A DNA stretch of 5,418 nucleotides from Desulfobacterales bacterium (GTDB lineage Bacteria > Desulfobacterota > Desulfobulbia > Desulfobulbales > Desulfocapsaceae): the NCBI GenBank assembly GCA_013042695.1, contig JABDPQ010000405.1, forward strand, positions 1 to 5,418, read 5' to 3'. Shown one piece after another: positions 1 through 5,418 of this stretch. Made by a program: the position numbers and the translations under genes. Below the pieces are notes generated by a model. That model ran no database searches. It was not told the DNA's origin and saw only the letters and a list, made by a program, of their open reading frames with translations. How positions within the stretch are numbered: position 1 is the stretch's first letter; the number at the start of each line of letters is the position of its first letter.

Positions 1-553
1 GGGCCTGGAAGGTAACGTCGGCGTTCTTTCCTTTTTTAACAACCTCTCTGGTCGTCTCAGTTACCGCAATTCCGGCCCCTTTCCAAAGGCTCTGCTCTTT
101 TGTATGGGTCCCCGAATCATCACCTCGAGAGATAAATTCTGATCCAGTCTCAGCAATAGCTTTAAGGGCAGCAGAGACATCCGTAGTTTCGGCAACTCCG
201 GCCGGGTCGTCTTTTGAACCGACGATGACAAAATCATTGTGCATCACTGCATATCGCTTGGTGCCATATCCTTGCGCAACAAATTTTTCTTCCCTGCCTT
301 TGGCATGAACAAAGATAATATCAACATTGCCGTCCATACCATCACGAATTGCGGCTCCGGTTCCTTTAGCAATCACCTTTACATCGATGCCTGTTTCTGC
401 TTTAAAGGCGGGCAAAAGTATATCGAGCAGGCCCGAGGCCTCTGTTGATGTGGTTGTTGACATACTCAGCACCTTATCACTGCTGTGAGCTGAGCTATAA
501 CTTGCCAAGGCAAGTGCTGCCAGGGCCCCAATAACACTCTTTCTTCCAAACAT
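1..553 (-). CDS. tupA: Tungstate ABC transporter substrate-binding protein TupA (C-terminus beyond left edge)
   Basis: This is a periplasmic binding protein that captures tungstate (perhaps also molybdate) and delivers it to a TupB permease/TupC ATPase, supplying metal for tungsten or molybdenum cofactor enzymes. The 184 visible residues are open from ATG 553 to the window edge. Residues 1-22 look like a signal peptide: basic MFGRK, a hydrophobic Ala/Leu stretch, and likely cleavage after SSA. The mature part opens with the TupA oxyanion-binding signature, STTTSTEASGLL (about 32-43). It continues with VIAKGTG (60-66), the DIIFVH segment (78-83), NDFVIVG (106-112) and SRGDDSGTHTKE (142-153), all typical of TupA. 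The usual WY...GQGMG segment must lie to the left. The gene starts 11 nt after the regulator stop with only a weak AAAGAG ribosome site, so translation or transcription is probably coupled. A molybdate- or phosphate-binding relative is possible, but the TTTSTE/SRGDDSGTH pair favours TupA. Confidence 0.9.
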   Translation of the reverse strand, partial: MFGRKSVIGALAALALASYSSAHSSDKVLSMSTTTSTEASGLLDILLPAFKAETGIDVKVIAKGTGAAIRDGMDGNVDIIFVHAKGREEKFVAQGYGTKRYAVMHNDFVIVGSKDDPAGVAETTDVSAALKAIAETGSEFISRGDDSGTHTKEQSLWKGAGIAVTETTREVVKKGKNADVTFQA

Positions 554-564
554 TTATACTCTTT

Positions 565-1488
565 TTAAAGTTCCAGGTTATCTGGATAGATCATTTTACC
601 GGACAAAGACATATCATATCCGACAAACTCCTTGGCGATATCTCTAAAACTGCTGTCACTCAAAAGGTTGATAAAACGCTGCACTGCTGGTTCAAAAAAG
701 CGCTCCCGGTTGATTAAAAGATCGAATCGCTCCCAGCGCAGCGGCAGAAAATCCAGGCCGAGAAGAGCTGCAACCGGTTTGATCGCTGGCGCAGCATCTG
801 CTGCACCGTTTAAAACAGCAAGGCCTGCATCAAGATGGCGACTCACCTCAGTATGATATCCATCTATAGCATCAGCGCTGATGTCCGCATGGCTGATCTC
901 ATAGTCAAATAATAACCGGGTGCCAGTGCTCAACGGCCGGTTGACGATAGTAATATCCGCTTTTGCCAGATCAGAAATGGAGGTGATATTTTTCGGGTTT
1001 CCAGGCAAGACCACTATTCCCTGCTGTCTTTTGCTGAAATTCACAAAGACCGGTGCCCGTTCCAATTCACGGTCGGCAAATCTGAAATTATACTCTTGAT
1101 TATCATTTTGGAGCAAATGACAGGCGGCGATATGACACATCCCCTGGCGCAGAGCCTTGAGCCCTCCCATACTGCCGACGGTTGCAAAGTAGGCGATAGA
1201 CTCGTTATGGTGATTATTGTAAAGGCCTAGTGCCCGTTGGAAAAGCAAGTCATCGCTACCCGCCAGGAAGAGCCGGCCGCTCTCAAGCGTGAGGTTCCCG
1301 GCCACCGGCATGTTAACGATATAAAGTTCAAGCCATTCCTCCACGAGGTGACGGGGAAACAGCCATTTACCGGTTACTTTTACCGCGGGAAGACCTTTTT
1401 CACTGACGAGGTTGTAAATTGCCTTTTCATTAACCTGGAGTAATTGGGCAACCTCTTTTGTGTTAAGATATTGCTTTGCTGTCTGCAT
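565..1488 (-). CDS. One-component regulator: excisionase-type HTH fused to a PBP-like ligand-sensing domain
   Basis: This is a 307-residue cytoplasmic transcription factor with no signal peptide or membrane segment. Residues about 7-54 form an excisionase/MerR-like helix-turn-helix (YLNTKEVAQLLQVNEKAIYN, then the VTGKWLFPRHLVEEWL wing). Residues about 70-300 match the PBP_like family (PF12727), related to molybdate/tungstate-binding proteins. Hallmarks are NRPLSTGTRLLFD (183-195), GYHTEVSRHLDAGLAVLNGAADAA (210-233) and GLDFLPLRWERFDLL (244-258). It lies immediately upstream of tupA on the same strand, which makes it the likely tungstate/molybdate sensor of the transporter operon (inference from context). 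The ATG at 1488 is preceded by GGTGG about 6 nt upstream, and the HTH begins seven residues in, so the start is secure. It lacks the MOP/TOBE domain of ModE and is not the integrase-like TunR type. Ligand and direction of control (repressor or activator) cannot be read from the sequence. Confidence 0.87.
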   Translation of the reverse strand: MQTAKQYLNTKEVAQLLQVNEKAIYNLVSEKGLPAVKVTGKWLFPRHLVEEWLELYIVNMPVAGNLTLESGRLFLAGSDDLLFQRALGLYNNHHNESIAYFATVGSMGGLKALRQGMCHIAACHLLQNDNQEYNFRFADRELERAPVFVNFSKRQQGIVVLPGNPKNITSISDLAKADITIVNRPLSTGTRLLFDYEISHADISADAIDGYHTEVSRHLDAGLAVLNGAADAAPAIKPVAALLGLDFLPLRWERFDLLINRERFFEPAVQRFINLLSDSSFRDIAKEFVGYDMSLSGKMIYPDNLEL

Positions 1489-1525
1489 AGGACCACCACT
1501 GTATCCTTATCTTCTGGAGGTGCAA

Positions 1526-1554
1526 TTTGTTATCATTTATGCATAATATGTCAA
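1526..1554 (-). promoter_or_regulatory. Weak promoter/operator candidate for the regulator-tupA unit
   Basis: On the minus strand a perfect TTGACA lies at 1549-1554. No good -10 follows at 16-18 bp: TAACAA (1527-1532) and AACAAA (1526-1531) are poor matches. An alternative -10, TATTAT, occurs at 1543-1548 but lacks a -35. Between the boxes is the perfect 10-bp palindrome TTATGCATAA (1537-1546), placed where a repressor or activator would act. A strong -35, a weak -10 and a palindrome in the spacer would suit a regulated, possibly self-regulated, promoter. This is a position-based guess. Confidence 0.3.
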
Positions 1555-1611
1555 CTTAACTCGCACAACAGATCACATATTACCCATTCTTACCAAAAAT
1601 AACACCTGGGC

Positions 1612-1758
1612 TATACATGACGTCATAAGTTCGAGGCGCTAGGCCCGGCAAAAACGAACGAGCAGGCCAGCGGAGCAGCCTGGGAGTGCTGTGAGCAGGT
1701 CACCGCACGTGAGTGACGCAGCATGTCAAGATGATAAGGACTTGCGCCGCTATGTATA
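1612..1758. repeat. Hairpin-rich intergenic element with short terminal inverted repeats
   Basis: The segment is bounded by TATACAT (1612-1618) and its perfect complement ATGTATA (1752-1758). GGCGC (1635-1639) and GCGCC (1744-1748) form a second nested inverted pair. Inside are a 10-bp palindrome, ATGACGTCAT (1617-1626), a hairpin CAGGC/GCCTG with a 10-nt loop near 1663-1682, and GTCAC/GTGAC with a 9-nt loop near 1699-1717. It is richer in G+C than the AT-rich flanks. It encodes no recognisable protein. The layout resembles short non-autonomous or extragenic palindromic repeats that are dispersed in Desulfobacterota genomes. That resemblance is from memory and untested, and only one copy is in this window. 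Confidence 0.4.
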
Positions 1759-2061
1759 TAATCAGGACGTATGTATTGATTGAACATAATGGACAAGAGA
1801 GGGGTAACAACCAGTCCAGCAAAGCGCTCGGATTAAAAGGCACTGCATGGTGTTGTTAATTGCAAAATCACTGAAACTTCTGGCTTAAAGCTGATGAGCG
1901 TTTTTGTAGAAATTCTCGATTATCACCAAAGCTCAGCTATACCAACAAACGAGGTGAAGAGTGAAGACAGAAGTTGCGCCGCGCAGTCCCCTCAGGATTG
2001 TGAAAACCCTTAAGGGTAGTAGAAACGACGTCCAAAACAAGTAATCAGGTCAGTGACGGTG
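1759..2061. other. Intergenic stretch with no recognised gene
   Basis: About 300 nt separate the hairpin-rich element from the flavodoxin stop. The best open frame is 1894-2013 on the plus strand (39 codons from ATG). It has no convincing ribosome site and no recognisable domain, and the same frame is interrupted by a stop upstream, so it is not called as a gene. A 7-bp inverted repeat, TAACAAC (1805-1811)/GTTGTTA (1852-1858), and an AGCTGA/TCAGCT pair near 1888-1938 are present. No tRNA, known structured RNA or transposase remnant was recognised on either strand. Confidence 0.5.
2003..2017 (-). terminator. Weak candidate terminator after the flavodoxin gene
   Basis: ACCCTTAAGGGT (2006-2017) is a perfect 12-bp palindrome. 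On the minus strand it folds as a short ACCC/GGGT stem with a TTAA loop, followed directly by TTTT (its complement is 2003-2006). It lies about 45 nt beyond the flavodoxin stop codon. The stem has only four pairs and the U-run is short, so it would be inefficient as a rho-independent terminator, but no better candidate is visible. Confidence 0.25.
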
Positions 2062-2508
2062 TTACAGCCCAGCTGCTATCTCAGATGACCATTGATCGAT
2101 CTGCTCAAGCGCTTCTTCAGGCTCACCATCAATCTTTAACGCCGCTCCAACAAATTCTGCCCCTTGCTGCTGTAGGCGATCTTCAAGCTCATCAACGGCT
2201 CCGCAGAAGTGTTTATACCCGGAATCGCCACAGCCAAAAAGGGCAAACGGTTTGCCGGTAAAATCGACCTCACTCAGTCCGTAATAAAATGATTCGAAAT
2301 CTTCTTGAAAGCCAATATCTTCCTCACCCCACGTAGAGCAACCAAGGATGATGAGCTCGTATTCTGAAAACAAGTCAGATATTTGTGCATTAACAACATC
2401 TCTAAGTTCAACGGCAACGCCTTCGTTTGCCATAATCTCACCAATACGGTGAGCAACAAATTCGGTATTGCCGGTAGTTGAACCGTAAATCACTAAAACC
2501 CGCTTCAT
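2062..2508 (-). CDS. Flavodoxin (FMN electron carrier)
   Basis: This is a 148-residue cytoplasmic flavodoxin, a low-potential one-electron carrier that can replace ferredoxin between hydrogenases, oxidoreductases and reductases. Its length equals that of the well-studied Desulfovibrio protein and its landmark residues coincide with that numbering. The phosphate-binding loop STTGNTE is at 10-16. The first flavin loop, CSTWGEEDI, is at 57-65 with stacking W60. The second, GCGDSGYKHFCGA, is at 92-104 with D95, Y98 and C102. The N-terminal strand KRVLVIYGS and the acidic C-terminal helix are also present, so the protein is full length and intact. The ATG at 2508 has a good GGGAG ribosome site 7 nt upstream. 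The gene is monocistronic in this window, with its own promoter at 2653-2681 and a leader of about 138 nt containing a strong stem. The physiological partner is not indicated by the neighbours. Confidence 0.96.
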   Translation of the reverse strand: MKRVLVIYGSTTGNTEFVAHRIGEIMANEGVAVELRDVVNAQISDLFSEYELIILGCSTWGEEDIGFQEDFESFYYGLSEVDFTGKPFALFGCGDSGYKHFCGAVDELEDRLQQQGAEFVGAALKIDGEPEEALEQIDQWSSEIAAGL

Positions 2509-2540
2509 AGTTGATCTCCCGATGTGCAGTGAAACCCAGT

Positions 2541-2610
2541 TGAAACAGAACCCGCCGTTCAGCAGGGAAGCGAGGGTTTTTATTGAGAGCCTGCGGCAAG
2601 TTCTGTTTCA
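2541..2610 (-). promoter_or_regulatory. Long stem-loop in the flavodoxin 5' leader
   Basis: On the plus strand the arms are TGAAACAGAACCCGCCG (2541-2557) and CGGCAAGTTCTGTTTCA (2594-2610). Eleven pairs are perfect, then two mismatched positions, then four perfect pairs. On the minus-strand transcript those two positions become G.U pairs, giving a continuous 17-bp stem. CAG (2560-2562)/CTG (2591-2593) may add three pairs beyond a 2-nt bulge. The stem ends 32 nt before the flavodoxin ATG and is not followed by a U-run, so it is not a terminator. A second copy of TTCTGTTT (2619-2626) could compete for AAACAGAA (2543-2550). A separate hairpin, TGTTTA/TAAACA (2622-2640), lies near the expected 5' end of the RNA. 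The role is unknown; control or protection of the mRNA is a guess. Confidence 0.5.
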
Positions 2611-2652
2611 GGTTAAAATTCTGTTTAGTGGCATTAAACACCGACAGACTAG

Positions 2653-2681
2653 AATATCCTACCGGAGTTTTCGATTGTCAA
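2653..2681 (-). promoter_or_regulatory. Sigma-70-type promoter of the flavodoxin gene
   Basis: On the minus strand a perfect TTGACA (-35, 2676-2681) is followed after exactly 17 bp by GATATT (-10, 2653-2658), which matches the consensus at four of six positions. Transcription would begin near 2646, leaving an untranslated leader of about 138 nt before the ATG at 2508. It is the best promoter match seen in the window. Confidence 0.6.
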
Positions 2682-2743
2682 GCAGGTAATTATCCTTCTC
2701 GCCTCGGCTTTTAGAAGTCTTGATTTGGGCCATACGGAAGAGA

Positions 2744-2773
2744 TTGACAGGGGCCTTCATTTTTGGGTACCTT
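2744..2773 (+). promoter_or_regulatory. Candidate promoter of the dtd unit
   Basis: On the plus strand a perfect TTGACA (2744-2749) is followed after 18 bp by TACCTT (2768-2773), a weak -10. The expected start site, near 2780, lies just before the long inverted repeat at 2789-2948, so that structure would be at the 5' end of the transcript. The weak -10 keeps this tentative. Confidence 0.3.
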
Positions 2774-2788
2774 GCAAGCTTGTTTCAG

Positions 2789-2948
2789 AAAGGTACTGAG
2801 CCACCTGCAAAACGCCCTTTTTGTTCAACCACTACGTTATGCTTAAAATTTTATCCTCGGAATATCAATTATATGCCTGCGGCAAAATTTTTCGCATGTT
2901 TTGACTTTGAGCGAAAATCATCATTTTGCAAAAGGCTCAGGTACTTTT
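2789..2948 (+). promoter_or_regulatory. Long imperfect inverted repeat / structured leader upstream of dtd
   Basis: AAAGGTACTGAGCC (2789-2802) pairs with GGCTCAGGTACTTTT (2934-2948) over 14 pairs. One G is bulged (2941) and one G.U pair (2792-2945) is G.U only on the plus-strand RNA. After a symmetrical 3x3 internal loop, TGCAAAA (2806-2812) pairs perfectly with TTTTGCA (2924-2930). The whole closes a loop of about 111 nt. A local hairpin, AAAAT (2914-2918)/ATTTT (2923-2927) with GC/GC below it, would compete with the inner helix. The stem ends 33 nt before the dtd ATG. It could be a regulatory leader RNA or the ends of a small dispersed repeat. No known riboswitch class was recognised. Confidence 0.45.
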
Positions 2949-2981
2949 AAAACTTTCACCAGAGCAAATCACCAGGATCCC

Positions 2982-3431
2982 ATGCGTGCAGTAATTCAGA
3001 GAGTCAAATTCGCATCCGTCACCGTAAACGGCCAAGTAACTGGCAGCATTGGCTTAGGTGTTGCCGTATTTCTAGGGATTCACCGCAACGATGGAGCGGC
3101 GGCCAGAGATTGGATGGCAGATAAAATCGTTAATTTGCGTCTCTTTTCGGACCAAGATGAAAAAATGAACCTATCACTTGCAGATATCGGAGCGGAAATG
3201 CTTATTGTATCTCAGTTTACATTGTATGGCGATTGCAGGAAAGGGCGTCGGCCAGGCTATTCCGAGGCAGCACCACCGGAAATTGCCGAACCGCTTTATA
3301 ATCAATTTATAGAACTAATAAATAAAAAAGGCATACGCACCGCTACGGGTACATTTCAGGCAAAAATGGAAGTTTCTTTGATTAACGACGGACCGGTGAC
3401 CCTCCTCGTTGATTCCACAAAGCAGTTTTAG
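2982..3431 (+). CDS. dtd: D-aminoacyl-tRNA deacylase (DTD)
   Basis: This 149-residue cytoplasmic homodimeric editing enzyme hydrolyses D-aminoacyl-tRNAs (and glycine mischarged on tRNA-Ala), keeping D-amino acids out of translation. It begins with the family's conserved N-terminus, MRAVIQRV. It carries the catalytic-pocket motif SQFTLYGD (77-84), the KGRRPGYSEAAPPE segment (87-100) and the Gly-Pro motif INDGPVTLLVDS (134-145; G137, P138), which forms the chirality-sensing cis-peptide element. Length and spacing fit the usual size of about 145 residues. The frame stays open upstream to a TTG at 2901, adding 27 residues. ATG 2982 is preferred because the conserved start lies exactly there and AGGA (2974-2977) precedes it, though with a short 4-nt gap. 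A peptidase gene follows after 58 nt with no terminator, suggesting co-transcription. Confidence 0.95.
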   Translation: MRAVIQRVKFASVTVNGQVTGSIGLGVAVFLGIHRNDGAAARDWMADKIVNLRLFSDQDEKMNLSLADIGAEMLIVSQFTLYGDCRKGRRPGYSEAAPPEIAEPLYNQFIELINKKGIRTATGTFQAKMEVSLINDGPVTLLVDSTKQF

Positions 3432-3489
3432 CCTGTTCCCGCACCCGTCGTCACTTTACACTGACAACACAACTTATGGATCTTTTCTC

Positions 3490-5418
3490 ATGACGATCAA
3501 ACAAGGTAGCACCACAGCCGGATTCACTCTGCTTAAGAAAGAATCGCTGGAAGAACTATCATCAGAAGTATACCTCTTTGAGCATGATTTTCTCGGCTGC
3601 CCGCTCTTTGCAATCAAAAACGATGACAGCAATAAAACCTTTTCAGTCGCTTTTAATACGATACCCACCGATTCCACAGGTGTCGCTCATATCCTTGAGC
3701 ACTCCGTTTTGATGGGATCGCACAAGTACCCGGTCAAAGATGTGTTTGGAGAAATAAATAAGGGTGGGTTAATGACCTTTCTAAATGCCATGACCGGATC
3801 AGACGTCACCTATTATCCTTTTGCCACCAGAAACCTGAAAGAATATTTTAATCTGATGGACGTCTACTGCGACGTGGTCTTCAATCCCCTTATTCTGAAA
3901 GAAACCTTTGAACAGGAAGGATGGCATTACCACGTCGAGGATATGCGTCATCCCCTACAATACCAAGGGGTCGTCTTCAATGAAATGAAAGGGGCTTTTT
4001 CCGATCCCGTCAGGCTTATTTTTCATCATATCTTTAGTGGCTTAATGCCTGGATCAACCTATGCACATGAATCAGGCGGGGACCCTCAAAATATCCCCGA
4101 GCTTTCGTATGAACAGTTCTGTGCCTTTCATCGTCAACATTACCATCCAAGCAATAGTACTTTTTTTCTGTACGGAGATGCTCCGCTTGAAGACGAGTTG
4201 AATTTTCTGCAGGAGCGTTTCTTGGGTAATGTAGCAACCACGGCGAAGCGCAGCCAGTCACTCTTGGGCACTATTATCTCCGAACCAGTGATCCTCAGTG
4301 ACAGCTACGGTGTGGAAACGACTGATACTGCAGGCAAAACCTTTCTGGCGGTTGGAACCCATGTCGGTAATGTGGCTGACCGCGAGCAGAATGCTTCTTT
4401 TCAAATCATCGCCAATATTCTCTATAACTCTGACGGCTCCCCGTTGAAAAACAGGATTGTTTCAAGTGGTATATGCAAGGATTTTGGCGGGCTTTACTTG
4501 TCATCTTCCTGCTTTAACACCATGATGATCACCTACCTGGTCGGAAGTGAGCCCCAGCATCAAGAAGCGTTTAAAACAATCTATCATGATGCGCTCGAAG
4601 AGATGGTTGCCACTGGACTTGACAAGGATCTGGTTGTTTCAGAGCTCAATAAATACGAATTCAATGTCAGAGAAGAGGCGAGTAAGGCTCAGCGCGGTCT
4701 TGATCTCATGGGTAAAGCGCTTGCAGCTTTCAAATATGACACGGACCCGTTTGAGTCTATAACAACAGAAGAACTGATCAAAAAAATTCGTGATAAAGCA
4801 CTTAATCATCATTATTTCGAGAAGCTGATTAAAGCGTACCTGCTCGAAAACCCCGCTACCGTTACCGTCTCTCTGCAACCAGACCCTGAAAAACCGAAGA
4901 AAACGGCAAGCGCGGAAGAAGAAAAACTGAACCGCTATGAATCGAGTCTGGACGATCAGCAGAAACAGGATCTTGTCAATCGTACTCGGGAATTGATAGA
5001 GCTGCAACAGTCGTCGAATAGTCCGGAATCACTTGCTTTGCTGCCTCACCTTTCACTCAATGACTTACCGACCAAAGTGGACTTCCATACTGTCGAACCA
5101 ACAACCATGTTCGGGCACGATCTATTAGTGAGCGACTTGCCAACAAATCGCATCAGCTACCTTGACATTGGGCTCGATTTTTCAAAACTTCCCCACCGCT
5201 ATCTGCCGCTGCTTGACCTCTTCGGTGCTGTCATAACAGAGATCGGCACCGAGAAACTAAATTATATGCAATTCGCCAAGCAGGTGGCTACATGCACCGG
5301 CGGTCTGAGTCATGCAATCAACACCTATGCCAGATATTCAAATCCAAAAGATGTCAGGTGCATTCTCTGGATTAGTCTGAAAGCACTGCCAAAATACCTG
5401 GAACAGGCGATAGATTTG
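3490..5418 (+). CDS. Presequence-protease-type M16C metallopeptidase (N-terminal 643 residues; C-terminus beyond right edge)
   Basis: This is a zinc peptidase of the insulinase superfamily, in the PreP/Cym1/falcilysin subgroup. Family members degrade unstructured peptides of up to roughly 70 residues inside a closed chamber. The inverted zinc motif HILEH (67-71; ligands H67 and H71, catalytic E70) and the distal ligand E165 in FNEMKGAFSDP are present with normal spacing. GSDVTYYPFA (103-112) and GGLYLSSS in the second domain are also typical. A charged, helical stretch of about residues 463-520 corresponds to the hinge joining the two halves, and the third domain then begins. Bacterial members are about 970-1000 residues, so roughly a third is missing because of the window edge, not a mutation. 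There is no signal peptide, so a cytoplasmic location is likely. ATG 3490 is the only plausible start in frame, with a weak GGA 9 nt upstream. Translation may depend on the preceding dtd. Confidence 0.93.
   Translation, partial: MTIKQGSTTAGFTLLKKESLEELSSEVYLFEHDFLGCPLFAIKNDDSNKTFSVAFNTIPTDSTGVAHILEHSVLMGSHKYPVKDVFGEINKGGLMTFLNAMTGSDVTYYPFATRNLKEYFNLMDVYCDVVFNPLILKETFEQEGWHYHVEDMRHPLQYQGVVFNEMKGAFSDPVRLIFHHIFSGLMPGSTYAHESGGDPQNIPELSYEQFCAFHRQHYHPSNSTFFLYGDAPLEDELNFLQERFLGNVATTAKRSQSLLGTIISEPVILSDSYGVETTDTAGKTFLAVGTHVGNVADREQNASFQIIANILYNSDGSPLKNRIVSSGICKDFGGLYLSSSCFNTMMITYLVGSEPQHQEAFKTIYHDALEEMVATGLDKDLVVSELNKYEFNVREEASKAQRGLDLMGKALAAFKYDTDPFESITTEELIKKIRDKALNHHYFEKLIKAYLLENPATVTVSLQPDPEKPKKTASAEEEKLNRYESSLDDQQKQDLVNRTRELIELQQSSNSPESLALLPHLSLNDLPTKVDFHTVEPTTMFGHDLLVSDLPTNRISYLDIGLDFSKLPHRYLPLLDLFGAVITEIGTEKLNYMQFAKQVATCTGGLSHAINTYARYSNPKDVRCILWISLKALPKYLEQAIDL

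Noticed and set aside
632..856. Open frame on the plus strand opposite the regulator, with a basic, serine/arginine-rich translation
   Set aside because: It lies wholly antisense to a well-supported gene, has no recognisable domain, and its composition is typical of a shadow frame.
1713..1858. Plus-strand frame from GTG 1713 running out of the hairpin-rich element (about 48 codons)
   Set aside because: There is no ribosome site or homology that I recognise. It mostly translates the repeat and its AT-rich flank.
1891..1916. Hammerhead-ribozyme-like core: CTGATGA followed at short distance by GAAA
   Set aside because: The intervening bases cannot form stem II (no G-C closing pair before GAAA), and stems I and III are not evident.
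1555..2061. Possible molybdenum/tungsten cofactor riboswitch or group II intron remnant upstream of the regulator
   Set aside because: No conserved core of either could be identified by eye on either strand; hairpins alone are not enough.
2720..2950. 76-codon plus-strand frame in the flavodoxin-dtd intergenic region
   Set aside because: It overlaps the inverted repeat and the start of the dtd leader, has no ribosome site and no recognisable protein features.
3476..3493. Five-codon minicistron (MDLFS) whose TGA overlaps the peptidase ATG
   Set aside because: It has no ribosome site of its own and the arrangement is easily met by chance. The overlap might aid re-initiation, but nothing supports it.
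4639..5007. 122-codon minus-strand frame within the peptidase gene
   Set aside because: It is antisense to a conserved M16C coding region. Its phenylalanine-rich translation is what complementary Glu/Lys codons produce.

Overview
The window reads as ordinary chromosome from an anaerobic, sulfate-reducer-like bacterium of the Desulfobacterota. This is inferred from a 148-residue flavodoxin whose landmark residues fall on Desulfovibrio flavodoxin numbering, next to a TupA-type tungstate-binding protein. Tungstate and molybdate feed formate dehydrogenases and aldehyde oxidoreductases in such organisms. No 16S rRNA or other taxonomic marker is present, so the assignment is tentative.

Layout. Positions 1-1488 (minus strand) hold a two-gene unit: a one-component regulator with an excisionase-type HTH fused to a periplasmic-binding-protein-like sensor, followed 11 nt later by tupA, which runs off the left edge. 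The permease and ATPase genes would be expected beyond that edge. Positions 1489-2061 are mostly non-coding: a weak promoter/operator candidate for the regulator, a hairpin-rich 147-nt element with short terminal inverted repeats, and about 300 nt with no recognised gene. Positions 2062-2508 (minus) encode the flavodoxin, with a good promoter at 2653-2681 and a leader of about 138 nt containing a 17-bp stem. The plus-strand unit follows: a structured leader at 2789-2948, dtd (D-aminoacyl-tRNA deacylase) at 2982-3431, then the N-terminal 643 residues of a presequence-protease-type M16C metallopeptidase running off the right edge.

How it fits together. The left unit is an oxyanion uptake module that probably carries its own sensor. 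The flavodoxin is an independent low-potential electron carrier. dtd and the peptidase are housekeeping quality-control functions (D-amino acids on tRNA, degradation of peptides) and are probably co-transcribed.

The least explained DNA is the divergent intergenic region 2509-2981. Both genes have leaders with long imperfect stems, and in each stem the non-Watson-Crick pairs are G.U only when read on the strand of the downstream gene. These may be regulatory leaders or copies of dispersed intergenic repeats. No defence system, CRISPR array, tRNA, rRNA or complete transposon was seen.
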